DNA of 64,000 nt, taken from NCBI RefSeq assembly GCF_011386835.1, contig NC_088797.1, positions 94,374,264 through 94,438,263 on the forward strand, given 5' to 3'. The notes below the pieces were generated by a model that was given only the letters and a program-made list of their open reading frames with translations, searched no databases and was not told the origin of the DNA. This document shows positions 1 through 14,300 of the stretch, piece after piece. The position numbers and the translations under genes were made by a program. Numbering within the stretch: the first letter of the stretch is position 1; every line of letters begins with the position of its first letter. Source of the stretch: Chrysemys picta bellii. Lineage: Eukaryota; Chordata; Testudines; Emydidae.

Positions 1-1894
1 CCAAGGTAAAATATAGCCATTAATGGAAAGCACAGATTGAGAGATCTATTTTAAGGAGGAAAAAATAGACTTAACTCATGAAGTTAGTGAATGATTTCAT
101 ATTGCCTCAACAATATCACATATTGGGGATCTCTCTCCTATCATCCTTGTATTTATTCTTCATTTTGTAACGCCTCTCTTTCTGTGACCTCTCTCCAACC
201 AGATTTTTCCAAAGAGATTAGGTATGCAACTGTTTATGCACATTGCATATACAAGTGTCACTGTGCATATTAATCAGGTAATCACACTCAAGTAGCCATC
301 TGTGTACAAAATTATCCAATTTTCATAGGCAATTTGAATAACTGTGTGTGCAAATTAGGCCTGAAACTGTACACACACTTTGGGCATTTAATTGTGTGCC
401 TAGACTGAAAATCTGGTTCTCGGTGTCTCTCTATACTTGGAATCAGGAAATCCACAAATACTGCACTGGAACAGAGGTCTGGGAGGAGTCAGAGCATTAC
501 AGACATAGGAATTCTTAAAACTTATACTTTGCTGCTGACCTGCCAATAGATGAGAGTATGAGAGGAACCAGACAGAATGGAAACAAGCATCACCTCCTGT
601 CAATACGCTGTAACAAATATTGCTGCTCAAAAGACAAAGTTACTCTTTGGTATGTTCTTCCTGAGGGTACATGTGGTAGCTGCTCACTACAGTAGAAGTT
701 CAGAGTTCCGAACACCTCAGTAATGGGAGTTGTTCATAACTCTGAACAAAACATTATGGTTGTTCTTTCAAAAGTTTACAACTGAAGTCATTAACTTAAT
801 ACAGCTTTGAAACTTTACTATGCAGAAGAAAAATGCTGCTTTTAACCATCTTAATTTAAATGAAATAAGTACAGAAACAATTTCCTTAGCTTGTCAAATT
901 TTGTTAAACTCCCTGCCCCCGCTTTTTAATAGCTTATGTTTGACACAGTACTGTACTGTATTGGCTCTTTTTTTTTTTTTGTCATTTCTGCTGCCTGACT
1001 GTGTACTTCCTGTTCCAAATGAGGTATGTGGTTGACTGGTCAGTTCGTAACTTTGGTGTTTGTAACTCTAAGGTTCTAATGTACATAAAATGAAATCATA
1101 AGCAGCAAAAACTTGACCTCATGAAATGATGATAAGCAGCTTTAAAAACCCCATATGCTTCCATGGGTGTATGCTGCACAGAGTAAAGGAAAGCATAGAC
1201 AGCTGCTACAACTCAGCCTCAGAAATCTCAAAGCTAATCCACATACTACAATATCTGATACATGGCATGGCATGGCGCCACACCAAATTACAACAAAATA
1301 TTGGTATCATCCCAATGCCCCTCAAAAGCAAAACAACAGCACTTATGATCTGCCGATGCATGGGGGTAAATGAGAGAGAAACCCAAATTACCATGTATCT
1401 TGTAGTTTGTAGCCATGTGCATCTTAGTGATATATATTTAACCTGAGAGAGGATTTGGGAGGAATTTTAAAATGGTTTTGATATGTGGCCTGGGTAAGTT
1501 GCCTGGAAATGCTTGTTACATAGTTTCCAATGTCCTAGCATGCTATAACATGTCCAGGCACATGCATAAGAGCTGAGTGCTATTCATCATCCCAACAAGA
1601 TAGCCATAAATTGTGGAGCTTGCAAAAGAGTTTTCTCAGCCGTGCTCTCTGTAGTTTGCTACAACATGGTTTCCACACAAAACAGTCTGCGTAGTATCAA
1701 TTTACTATGCTTCCGTTTTATGAATCTTATGCCACACTTCTGCTCCTCCCAAGCTACTTCCTGTGAAAAAGGAATATGTGACCAAAAGGAAGGGTGCTGT
1801 GATCATCAATCTCAAAAGGGGAGAGTCAAGAAAAAAACTGCGGTTCAACAGAATAAAGAGGTAAAAATCCTTAGGACCCCCAGTGCTTAAAGTG

Positions 1895-2125
1895 ATTTCT
1901 GTAAAATAATGTCTCTATCATTGTCTAACCTATTCTTAATACTCTCCAATGATAAGAATTGCACAACCTTCCTTGGAAGCCTATTCCAGAGCTTAACTAT
2001 CCTTCTAGTTAGAAGGTTTTCCTACTATCTAACCTAAATCTCCCTTGCTGTGGATTAAGCCAATTAGTTCTTGTCCTACCTCCAGTGAATCCCTTACTCC
2101 TAATAGCAACCAAATAACTTATTTT
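1895..2125 (-). repeat. CR1 LINE 3' fragment
   Basis: Read on the minus strand, the sequence follows the 3' end of sauropsid CR1 elements: a segment about clearing scarring of residues like those in LQQG-type CR1 C-termini, with 'TTGCTGTGG' and 'AACCTTCCTTGGAAGCCTAT' blocks recurring in the CR1 copies at 31.0-31.2 kb and 39.5 kb. It is old and has no coding capacity left. Boundaries are approximate. Confidence 0.7.
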
Positions 2126-4569
2126 CTTCTGCGTGACCTGATTGTGTTCCTGTTGATTTCTATGGGAATTCAGCCATTCATTTCAGTCAGAACAGGATCA
2201 GGTCATTGATGCTTTCAATACTTCTATTTTTTTAAAGTCTTTCCTTAAATATCAATTCTTCTGATCACTTAATTCTGTTCTTTGAATACCTTCCTGTTTG
2301 TTAATCTTTACCGATTTTGGTTTTAGTTCTCATTCAGAGAATAAGTATGTTTTATTCCTAACTTTTAACAATGTTCAAAAATACAAACAAGTAATTTAGC
2401 TTCTTCTACATTAAACCAAACCTCACTCTGGCATTTTTACAATAATTATAGGTATTTCTTCTAGCTGATAAGAGCTAAAGTTCTCCTAATCAACATGCAA
2501 GTTATTGAGGCAGTCAACTCATTTGTAAAACATTAATAATTGGAACCAAGGGTGTCACTCTTCTTCTTACAATGAAGCATCCAAACAAAAGTAATATGCC
2601 CGGTGCATCCCAACTCCCGTATGACAACCTTACTCTGGGATATGACATCTCTGTAAATTGCAGGGACATTTTATGCTGCCATATTGCCTTGCAAACTTAT
2701 GTCAAATCTGCTTTCCATTATCTTGATTAATTTTAAACATCTTAATATAAAAAGCCATGGATAGTGCAGCACGTTTGCAAATACTGAAGGTCTCTAGCTT
2801 CCTGTTTTAGCCTTAGTGTCTGTCTAGCTATGTAATTTCTTATGTGCCCACGTATCACCATACCATCTGGTAGCACTGGAACAGGTGTTGCAGAGCGTAT
2901 CCTCAGACCCATTCTTTGAGAGAGTTATTCCTGTATTTTAATAAGATTAACATTCCATATACTCTTAGAAGTTATGATACGTAGTGAAACCCGGTCCCTA
3001 CTGAAGTCAATGGGAGTTTTGCATTTGACATCAATAGAGCCAGGATTTCACTGTAGATCTAAAGCAAATGTTGCCTTCTTTCTTTACCCCAAATTCCCTT
3101 TCTTAGTTTACACAATTATTCTCGGAAAGTGGATAGTGATGGAAGATGAGCTATACAAGGAAAACTTCAGTTACAGCATTGTGTATAGTTAACTTCTTTT
3201 TAATGATGGATATAAAATTTTAACCAAGAACTGTTTGAGTTAAAGGTCCAGTTTAACATATACATGCCATATAAAATAAAATGTTTGACCCTTGTCTGAT
3301 ATTGCTGGTAAAATCTTTAAAAGTAATTTGATCAGTGTTTGTGAATCTGAATCAGAATTTTAAAGCAAGTTTTCAAATCTATCCTTTTAAAAGCAATAGA
3401 ATTAATGTGATTTCACCATAGGAATGTAGTTAAGCTTACATTTTATTTCAGCCTAAGTCTAAAAAAACACAACATAAAAAAAAATCCCACAACTCATCCT
3501 ATGGTCAACTGCACATACTTCAGTTGTGTGGGGAAAAACATTTTTCAAGGAAGTTTTACAATTCTTCAGCAAAAAGGTATAATATAAAATTAGTAAAGAC
3601 AAATTTTATCAATGGGGGACGGGGTGTAGGAAGGAGGCTAAAATGTAGATTATTGGTATTTCTGAGGTCAGACATTAAGGTACTTCTGCATCCAGAGGCT
3701 GAAAGGTCAAGTTTAGCACCATGATCTAGAAGTTACTGTAAAACAAAGACCCATCACTGCTTCCAAGCCTTCTAGGCTATATGGAAAGCATATTGCTCAC
3801 TAAACATTTGTCCCAAGAGGGAGCAAATTTCAGAATTATTCAGCTTTACGTTTTTTGGGAAGGTACACATGTTAAATCCAATGTTAAGCCTCTAAGGCCC
3901 ATCTGCATCAATCAAAACCTGATGTATAGAAAGATTGTTTGTTTTTGGAAGGGAAAGGGGGAACAGACTGCTGGGATAATGGAAATGTATCTGTTTAGTA
4001 GTGAGATGAGCAAAATTGAAAGCATTTATTTGGTATGCTTTGCTCTACTGAGGCTAATATTTCTATGTTTAAATACTATATTTGAATACAGATATTGTCT
4101 GCCAATAAATCATCTTCTACATCACCTGAAAAAATGGAACCCAAGCTTAGCAGGCCTGAACACAGTCTCTGTTCTGACAGGGCCCCTTTTTGCTACTCCA
4201 ACAGCACAAAGGGGCTTTAAAAACAGATGGATCTGGCCAGCTGGGAGTTATCCTGCATCAAGGGCATCCCCAGGTCATGGAGAAACTCTGTTCCACCAAC
4301 CTTCACAGCACTTAATGTAGAGTGTGGCTGGAGCATGTCTATGCTTCAGCAATTCTGGGTTGCCAAAATGGCCCCAAGCAAGATGTGCTTGTCTAAACAG
4401 AAAAGTTGCACCATGTTAATGCCAGATGTGATTTTTAAACTGATTTAGTTAAACTGGTACAAAAATCTGTGTGGACTTGTTTTGGTAGTTTATTATGTAT
4501 TATTATTAAATATATTGTTGTGTACTTCTGTTAGAAAAGGCAAATGAAAGAAATATGCCTTGCACTTGG

Positions 4570-5545
4570 GGTGGCAAGTGATGAGGTTTGTGATGGTCTA
4601 TCGTTCCTGGGGGAGTTCATTCCACAGTCTCGGACCACACCTGGAGAAGGTTCTGTCTCCTGCACTGATGAACTTCACTCCTATCATTGAGAGTTCCTTC
4701 ATGCCAAAGGAGCTTAGTTGTTAACCACAGTCTTTGTCCTGGCGCTTTAGATGGTCTTTTGGGTATCCTGGACCCAGGTCCCAGAGTGCTTTCAAGATAG
4801 TCGTTATCTTCAACTTAGTTCAAAATTGTATGGGAGGCCAGTGTAGACAGCAGAGGATAGATGTGATGTGGTCACAGCAGCCTGTGTTGCTCAGGAGATG
4901 TGCTGCTGCAGCATTTTATGCTAGGTAGAGATACCTGAATGCAGAAAATTTCTTGCTCAAGTACATGGCATTGCAACAATCCAGCTGAGAGATGATGAAG
5001 GCATGAATAACTGGGGACAGGTCTTCGTCCAACAGGATGGGATGAAGTCTTCTAGTCAACCGGAGATGGCAGAAAGCATTACTTGTGGCCATTGCAATGT
5101 GAGAGCTCAGCATCAGTGAGGAATCCAGAAGTACTCCTAGAGGGAGGAATCCAAGAGTATGGACTGAATTAGCTAATGGTGGACATGAACCTTCAAGCAA
5201 AGGAGACTGCACCATGGCTGCAAACAGCTCAAAATACTTTCCTCTGCCCACCAACATCACCTTGGGTTTCCTCAGATTCAGCCAGCTGTATTTCATCCAT
5301 GATCTGATCTCATCCAAACACTGGGCCATCTGGGTGGGAGTGGTGTGGTCTGTAGGTAATGAAGGACAGGTAGAGCTCTGTGTGGCACTTGACTCCGTCT
5401 TGGTTGACCAGTTCAGCTAGTGGTTGTATGTAGATGCTGAAAAGGACCAGAGAGAGAATCGATCCCTTTGAAACCCCCACAAATAAGCCTCTAGTCTTGT
5501 ACTTCTCCATATAGCCAAATATGTACATGTGAGACACTATTATAT
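4570..5545 (-). repeat. L2-like LINE fragment (reverse transcriptase C-terminal part plus 3' end), decayed
   Basis: On the minus strand two broken frames resemble a non-LTR reverse transcriptase. Positions 5310-5537 encode GVSKGSILSLVLFSIYIQPL, equivalent to the GVPQGSxLSPxLFxIY motif. Positions 4916-5329 encode a CLDEIRSWMKYSWLNLRKPK-like segment followed by LGVLLDSSLMLSSHI and ISQLDCCNAMYL, which match the post-YADD thumb region of L2-type LINEs. The YADD motif itself is damaged (HTELYLSF). The remainder down to about 4570 looks like its C-terminal and 3' untranslated part. It is a dead, old copy. Confidence 0.75.
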
Positions 5546-8500
5546 TTTCCAGCTTTGTGTTTTACTTGTAATGTTTCAGTCTGGCTAAAAACTCTGAACT
5601 ATCAGGACAGGGACTCCGTTTTTCAGCTGACAAGGGTAGGCAGTATTTGGTATTAGGTCTAAATACAAACTGGACCCAATTTCCTGCATGTATCCTGTTT
5701 TATTCTCCTGATATTTTGTATACACATACACTCCCACAGCTGGCTTGATCCTCTAGCCCTTACTCATATGAAAAGTCCCATTGAAGTCAATGTGACTACT
5801 CATATGACTTTGACAGGACTTCTCACGTGCTTAATTAATAGCTATAGGAGCAGGTCCAAAATAAGCATACTAGGTAAGCAGACATTTAAAAAAAAAAATC
5901 CAGAAGGGTCAAACAGTCTGCCAGCCAAATACATCCTACTTGTTGGATGTATGTGTCCTGTATGATTATGTTCCAAATGTTCAGAATTTAAGTTATTAAA
6001 CACAACAAGCAGTAACTTTCTAGCTCTCATGGTGGTGAAGAAAACTAAATGTGAAACAAAGGTAAACCCCTCCCAGAGAGCCTGAAACAACTACTCTGAG
6101 TTGTGAACTCCACTGCCCCCTCTTAACCTAATCTGCAAGTCAGTTTTAAAATTCATCTAAATGTCAACATTAAGTACTTCACTGCTGACTATCTTAGCAA
6201 ATAGAACAGGGAAGAGGATGGAAATTAGGAGTTGCTACAGCAAAGGAAATGCAGAGGGAAGAACAAAGGTGACACACAAAGAAAAGGAGAGGGAGAGAAA
6301 CAGAGAAAGAAGGATGGGAAGTAAAAGAAACAAAGGGCAGAAATATCAGTGTTCCTAAAGAAAAGCCTGTTATCCCACTGAGCAATGCTGAATATGACAA
6401 TTAGGTACTCAGCAGATAATAAAAAATATAACTAACCTTTTAATTATTACCAAGAGACACATTCTGTTAATCCTGATCTTCATGCAAAACTCCCTTTGGC
6501 ATCACTAGGGGTCTTGCTCTGAATTGAGAGATCTATATTTATACCCTGGCCTACCAACCACACTTAAAATTGGAATTTGGCCCTCTCTAAATGTTTGTCA
6601 CCCCTATTAGAGTCTAAATGTGGTTCTGGTGACATCAGTTCAAGTGGCTTATTCTCAAAACATCAAACATTTATTATCAGAATGCTTCTATCTGAAATAT
6701 TCATTTACATTTCATGTTTTGAAAATGCCATATTGATATCAAATTTGTCACATTAAAGCTAATAACCTTTAAATGTTTGCATGTAGTTTTAAAAAAGCAC
6801 AAATGGTATTATATCATAACACTCAGTGCTTGACAAACAGCTGAAACTACAGTATTGTCCCTGCCTACAGTACACTTCAGTCATGTTATGTAATGTGAGT
6901 GAACCTGATTCTTAATTTAAGTTTGGACAAGCCCTGCTGTGCCTTCCTGGAATATGATCAAATATAAACATTCTATTTTTCTATAAAAATATATGCAATA
7001 ATGTTAGACAGACTTGGGGACTGGTGAAAAGACATGATCTTTGCTCTTATGATTTATATTGCCATGTCTCCTTGCTGAATTATACTAATTATATTCATAT
7101 AGCATGTGAAAAATCAATATGTAAGGGGAAATAAAAATAAAAAAAATAGATTACTCAATTCAAAAGTGTAACTTCTGCCTTGGAGCAAAATGACTCCTTT
7201 AATATTTTAACAAATGAAACTTACCCTAATTTGTTGCATTAATCATTTACTAAATGTTTCAGATTTACAATGTAAAAATTGCTTATTCTCTAAAACAGAC
7301 TTGAAAGACAAAAGCTTATCAAATTTGTAAATACAAAAAATAAGAGTAGTTGCTTGATAATCCCACTCACAAATGTATACTCATATCTATAATTCTTCAA
7401 AAAATATTGATTTCAATAGTGATTCCAGCTGCTTAGCATCTCTAAAATATTCATTAAATAATGTATGTTTTGTAGAGTTGAATCCTTTAATTTACAATTC
7501 CTGTTGATTTTTATTTTTATTTTTCTGCACTTATGAGAGACCTTGTAAAAATCAGAAAAGTGCCAATTATTTTCCTTATATTGTTCTGCAGAATTTCAGG
7601 AATTGCTAATGAAAGATACAAAGCCCAAATACAATCACAGGCTACAGTTAAAATCTATGCACAAACCTACTTGAAATTGTTTAGGCCTACAGATTTAGCT
7701 GTCACAAAGATTTAACCACTGCCACCTACTGTTCTTTTAAAGATGTTGCAACAAACTAAACAGAATTTCCTAATGTGCCACAAGACAATTCCGGTACTGA
7801 ATTCAGAATACTTCCAGGTTCAGAAAGTTTCTAACTCTTCAACTGCCAAAGGCTTTTCAACGAGAAAAATTAGTCTATTTTTAGTCACTGTTTTGGTAAC
7901 TCCACTCTAGCTGAAAGGAAACACTGTATTCATAGAATTTATTTGTGAATACCAGCTAAAGCAAAGACACTGAAGGATAATTTCAAGAGAAATCAATATA
8001 ATTGGTTACATAAGAACTTCTTTTCCATTCACACTATTAAAAATATAATAGAGATCAACATCTTATGGGATCCATTAGTGTTGATTATTCCTTTTTTCCT
8101 CAGCTACTACAACAAAACAAGTACAGAAGTTCAGTTACATACCCTTCCGTACCCTCTCCTTCTGGACTCTTCAAGGAAGAAAAGATGACAAAATGCCTCA
8201 CTGAAAGGACACAGCTAAATAGAAATAGTGCTAATTGTCTAGAATGACCTTTGAAGCAGGCCCCAAAAGAGGAGCAACTCTGGAGCAGACAGCCATAACA
8301 CCAACCATCACAAATAATAGTTCTGGAATGGAAGCCAAGAAGCAGCTAATTTATGGCCATCTCCTTCCTTTGCATGCCCCCCCCCCAAATGCACACAAAG
8401 GGGTCTAAATTCTCACTTTAGTCTATCCCTGGAATTGTTATTAAATATCAACTGAGAGGGCAGAGGCCAGAAAGAGAGAATATGTGCCAGTGTAATAGAG

Positions 8501-9079
8501 GTCTTACAGCTCTTTAGCGTGGTTCATTAGTTCACTTTGTTAAACTTTAAGTTTTTCAGATGAAAACCTTTGCCCAGGCAAATTAAACTTTTTTTTTTTT
8601 CAAATGTCTCTCACTGTTGTATAGTCTGATGTTTTAATCTGAAAATTTGGTAAGTAAATGTACATTGTTTTAAAACAAAGAGCTTCAAGCTGGCCAACTG
8701 ACAGACACCTCACTTCTGTTGGGGGGGGAGGGGAGAGGGGAAATAAACAAATGGGTCAGCCCATAAAAGAGAAGTTCCTGGCCCTTTTCTAATTGATCAG
8801 CCTGATTTTATTAATCTGTCAAACTTGCAAATTAAACTCTAAAATTATCTCTAAGGAAACAGGTCAACATTTCAAAGCCTAAAGTTAGGCTTCTTAATTG
8901 ATATTTAGGCACTTAAATTAAGGCTGATTAACAGAAGTCCTGAGCATCCACAAACCCTAACAAAGTTACTGGGAGCAGCAGGTGTTAGTCATGTTGAATA
9001 AAATCTGGCCACTTTTATTCAGGTACCTAAACATAGATGTTGGAGCCTGAGAGAAACAAACAACTGTGAAAATGTTGAA

Positions 9080-9190
9080 AACCGCGTTATATTGAACTTG
9101 CTTTGATCCACTGGAGTGCGCAGCCCCGCCCTCCCGGAGCACTGCTTTACCACGTTATATCAGTTCAAGTTATATCGAGATAGAGGTGTA
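9080..9190. mobile_element. TA-flanked MITE, truncated copy (GTTATATCG family)
   Basis: The sequence shares ACCGCGTTATAT, AACTTGCTTTGATCC and GAGCACTGCTTTACC blocks with the complete copies at 10563 and 20817, and it ends in the same terminal GAGGTGTA. The left terminal inverted repeat is missing, so this is a partial copy. Confidence 0.7.
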
Positions 9191-10562
9191 TATGTTTAGT
9201 GGTTTTCAGTCAGAAATAATATGGAATAAGGAATTAAAGTACAATATTCAGGCAGTTAGTTATTCTAAGCTGGGGAAAAAGTACAGTAAGAACAGAGAAT
9301 TTCCATATTAAAGGAGACAGAAGGAACAAGTCAGATTAGTGCTGAAAGGAATGACTTGTCAGATACATCTGATTAGCAATTTGCTGCCTTCAAGATCAAT
9401 GAACACTTTAATAGCTTCTTAACTTTTGATGTAAACACTGGCACACACTAACAGATCTAAACCTCCAAGGTCTCTAGCACCACTTTCATTTCACAATCCT
9501 CACCTACAGGTTTGTACAAACAATATCTTATCAAAAGCCATTCAGTAGGGTGATAGCCACAAACATGTTTAAACACAGTTGGGTCTAGCATAATTTACAC
9601 AGTTGGCATGGATAGGAATTCTTGCAGCAATGCTAGAGCCTCACTGTTTGTGAGCAAAGGTTTTCAGAACAAAATCCTGGTTCATTCTGGCCAAGAAAGG
9701 AAAACCATTGCTAGCACAGTGCAGGGAGGACCTAACTGAGGACCTCTAGGCCAGAGTGACAGCAGAGAGGGAGAACACTACACCTGGTGAAAGGCCAGCA
9801 GCTGGGCAGTCAGTCTAGAGCCTATATATTTTAATTTCATTAAGAGTTTGTCAAAAGATGGATGATGATACATCAGAAGGCAAAGGAATGTATTGCTGAA
9901 TGTGGGGGCTAACAGCATGATTAGGGCTCTCTGTGGATTTGAGGACAGGTAACTTATTTCCCTTTAATGCCACACCTCCCCTTCCCTCATTGCAGTTATC
10001 ACACATTTCTTCTTTAAGTAGTTCTATATTTATCATGGTAACAACGTTACAATGCCACTGAGCCTTCTCTTTGTCTCTTTGCTTCAGTTTCTGACTTGTG
10101 GTGTATCAAAGTCCTGAGATGTGAGCAATTAAACTAAGGGCATCTCAAGCCTTAGTTCTAAACCATTCCTTTTCTTCAAAACATCTGCCTCGCACTTATA
10201 CAATTATACAACTTAAATCTACTAAAACAAAAAGCCTCACTGAAACCAGTTAATACTTGGGTACATACACCACCAGCATAGCCCTAAATATCTCAGCAAC
10301 ACACTAGGTTCATCCTAAGCTCTTCTCTTGCAATTCACAACTATGATTTCACTTCCTCTGTTACCTCTTCCACAACCACTGCTGACACACACATGCCCCC
10401 ACTCTGTGCAAAACATGCAATCTCAGTTCTAATAACAGATACTTAGACTGCAATGTCTTTGGGGCAGCGACTGTCTTTTGTTCTGTTTGTACATCACTTA
10501 GCACAATGGGGTACTGATCCTGGACCAGAGCTCCTAGGCACTGCGTTACTAGAAATAATAAA

Positions 10563-10754
10563 TACACCTCTACCCCGATGTAACGCGACCCGATATAACA
10601 CAAATTCAGATATAATGCAGTAAAGCAGCGCTCCGGGGGGGCGGGGCTCTGCGCTCCAGCAGATCAAAGCAAGTTCAATATAATGTGGTTTCACCTATAA
10701 TGCGGCAAGATTTTTTGGCTCCCGAGGACAGTGTTATATCGGGGCAGAGGTGTA
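10563..10754. mobile_element. Complete TA-flanked MITE (Tc1/mariner-like candidate)
   Basis: The 192-bp element has terminal inverted repeats TACACCTCTACCCCGAT...ATCGGGGCAGAGGTGTA, with TA at both ends. The interior carries the repeated phrase GTTATATCG/CGATATAAC. It lies in the opposite orientation to the copy at 20817. It has no coding capacity. A TA target and this layout fit a non-autonomous Tc1/mariner-type element, but the family assignment is an inference. Confidence 0.75.
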
Positions 10755-11384
10755 TTGATTGTTGAAAAAAACAAAACATACTGGAAAATTCATTTGTACT
10801 ATTAAGAATTATTGAACCAAATGTGGAGACTAAGTTCAGAGAAGTGTGAATTAGGGATTTTAGTCCTGTTTTAAATACAACACAACCTTGACGATGAAGT
10901 CACCAGACACACCCATAATTTAAAATCCAATTGGAACTTCCAGTCACACAACTGATTAAGAGGTTTACTGTCAAAGGCACAAAATGCTTTCAGATGCCCA
11001 ACTCCCATTGTAAGTCAATGGGAGTTGCGAACCTACCCCCCATTTGTGCCTTTGAAAATTTCCCTTAAATTCAGCATCCCTATACTGTCTCTTCACCCAT
11101 CTGTATATAAAACACTAGAAAGACTAACAGTAGAACAATGAAGAATATGAATGTTACAAGTCCTAGGAGAATACATGAGATAGGAAATGAGCAATGTTGG
11201 TTTAAATTAGCTATTAGTGAGGAATTACCTATTGGCTTAACACTGGGTTAGGTGGGCAATGAAACAAGTTTAACTTATAAGTCAACACAATGCTCTAAAA
11301 AGGAGCAAGGAAAAGGGGAAGACAAAACCCCTTACAGAGTTCTCTCTAATAAAGTTAATCCTGCAAAGATAAAGAGGATTAAGC

Positions 11385-11660
11385 CATGTCTACACTAGGA
11401 GTGCATTAGAATCGGAGTGCAGTGCAATACCAGAACAGCACTCCTACTATGGACGCAGCTATTCTGGCAAAGCTGTTTTGTTCAAGTATAGCAAAACCAC
11501 CCCCCACAAGTGGAACAAGTTATACCCATAAAAGTACAGCTTTGCTGGTACAGGTGAAGCTGTACTTTAGGCTTCTTCCACCACAGCTATGTCAGTCAGG
11601 GATCACACCCTGTCACCCCTACACCTTGCTGCGCCAGAAGACATCCTAATGTAATCCTGG
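11385..11660. mobile_element. MITE-like repeat starting CCATGTCTACACTA
   Basis: The left end AAGCCATGTCTACACTAGG resembles the ends of the elements at 36118 and 62945 (CATGTCTACGC, CATGTACAC), and the right end (CCTGGCTTTA) is weakly complementary. It is a decayed non-coding element with approximate boundaries. Confidence 0.45.
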
Positions 11661-13619
11661 CTTTAGAGACCAATGATAAGAACAACAAAAAACCACCTGA
11701 AGCTCAGCCAGACAGAAGTCTCAATACTTTAGGAGCAAGTGAAATGGTCTGCTAAGGTAAAGTAGATTCCACTTATCAAGGCCTGACAAAATTGTGTTCC
11801 TGGTTAGTGATCACTTTCCAAACCTAGAGATGGTAATCCTTTCAAAATAGGGTTGAGGTGCATGGCTTTATACATAAATAGGGATCTTCAGTGTCCTACG
11901 GTGTCTATCTGATATGCTTTATGAGCACTGATATGTTTTTTTCAGATTTTTTTCTCTTCTTTTTTAAACAAACAGATACTACACTTCAATGACAAAGACA
12001 AAATAATGTCTCTTGCTACCCCATCCCACCCCAAAAAACAAAAACAAAAAAACCCACCTCATTCGTACAGTTGTGCAGGGAAAAATGGGTAATTCAGCAC
12101 AATGCCGCCACACATACCACCACAGCTAAACTAATTGTTATGGCCGGTGAACCAGTAGGTGGCCTCAAAAGAGACTGCTAACCTTGAGTGAGGTGGGCCT
12201 CCATTCACTTCTGCCTCTCTCAAGGACACCTATAGCTGCACATTTGCTGCTGCTGCAGTATAAGCATTGCAAGAGCAAACCAGCTGACAGCTTCAGTTGA
12301 TGGTGCTAGATTTTACTTTTCTTCGGCTACTCAGGCAGATTTGGTGCAGCCATAGCTGCCCTGACATTGGTTTGGCTCAACTAATTGCTGCAAGGACAAG
12401 TACAAAGTGCCTTCTTCTGCTGATTAGACAGAAAACCAAGGTCACGCTGAGGTCACTAAACATATTGTTGAAACCACCCCAAACACACATTCACTTATAC
12501 TCAAAAAACTGTGAATTGGACATTTACAACTCATCCAACTAAGAGATATGAGTATAGTGTCCTATCCAGTTAGACGAGTCTACATAAACGACTTGTGTGT
12601 TAGTACAGAAAATGGACTTTGATTCTTTATTTTTATATTCTTTTACCAGATATTCTGTCCATGTAAAATTGAACACCAGCTCAATTTACTTTGAAAAACC
12701 ATTTCAACTATAACCAGTAGATAGCAGTTATCACTTATATGCTACTTAATGCCCATGAACCCTGGTTCATCACCCAGCACTCTTCAAACCCAATGTTAAA
12801 CCAGTATTGGATTGCATGCCTAGTCCTGATAAATATATACTAGCGATGTTCATGTTTATCTTACACACCCTTTCTGCTCCCCTTATTTTTCTCTCCACCT
12901 GAGATATTCCTTCAGTTAAAAAAAAATAACTTGACTTATTGTGAAAACACTGTTTCCAAATACAGCCAGCAGTTTGACAGCAGAACTGTTTTTGGCCATA
13001 TATCAGTTCATCCACTACAGATGACTGACAATCTTCACACACACTTTCCACAACTCTTTCTTCTTAATTACGCAGAAAATACCATGACATGGAGCATTCT
13101 CTTGGGAATTTTGGCCTCCCAACCAATTTACTCCAAATTTTTGATATCTCACCTTTCCTTTCTCTCTAGACAAAGAGTCACTTTATTGTATTTCTCTATA
13201 GTGATATTATTATATAGACAAAGTCCTTCTTCCTCTAACTGATCTACTCCAAATTATTAAAATATCACTGTACTCTTTTCAGTAAACTCCTAAAGTCCAT
13301 GGTTAGGTTAGTGATTAGTCTTAGCCAGGTTTTTTGTTGTTGTTTTAACTACCATCAGTATACCCTTGTATTAAAAAAAAACCACATTCAAACCTAAATA
13401 TTCAAACAAAACAACTGTATTTAATAAAACAAGAGATCTACAGGTGGGCTACAAAAATTATTAGAAGTATGATGTTGTTTATGTTAACAATAAGAAGTGA
13501 TCTCTTCCAAATAAGGAGAGTTAAGGAGAATGGGATTATTTAGTATGGTAAATGGGAATTATGTATGGTAAGAGGAATTATGAGAAAGTATATAAAGTCA
13601 TGAATGGCAGAGAAGGGCA

Positions 13620-14300
13620 CTAAGATGGGGTACACAGACCTCACACTGACCAAAAAGGGTTAATAATGAGAGCCTGTGAGCCCAATCAGCCCCACCCCAT
13701 TACACCTGTGTAAGGCATCAAGCCTGGAGGAAGGAGATAAAGAGGAAAGGCTCAGCTCAGTAAAATGTGACTGGCAGAGGGAATGCACTTCTTGAGTTAG
13801 GCTTGTGAAGGAAGGCCTGACTAAGATCAATGCCTCTTTGGGGCAGCTAGGCCTGGTCTTGGACCTTTTGAACATCATAACTAGTTTGGTTCCCCTTTTT
13901 GGGGATCTGAAGAAGAGACTAATGAGATAGGACTAGTAAAAAGCAGACCAGGGATACAGCAGAGGATCTGAGCAAACAGACCTTATTTGCTTCATACAGG
14001 ATCCCTGAGCTGGAACCCAAAGTAGACGGTGGGCCTGAGTTCCCTAATGACACACCCTACGGTGTGGTGTGAAGTTGCTGGAGCCAAGGGCTGTATGGCC
14101 CACAAATCCCAAAATGTGCTAAAGTTCTGGTTCAATGCAGCCAGACTATTGGTGTGTTGGACTTGGTTTACTCTAGAAGGGCTAGGATTAAAAGTGACCT
14201 GCCCGGAGTGCCAAGTCAAAGGAAGAGGCATTCTGTTACGGTATTGGAGTGGCTGTTGGCAGGGGGTACCAAAGAAGAGGCTTTTATGTCACCTGGCTAC
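13620..14300. repeat. Unclassified, possibly LTR-type repeat
   Basis: This stretch is richer in GC than its surroundings and contains purine-rich runs such as AAAGAGGAAAGGCTCAGC. It reads like LTR or ERV-derived sequence, but I see no clear TG...CA ends or target duplication. Short open frames here look incidental. A repeat-library search would decide. Confidence 0.25.
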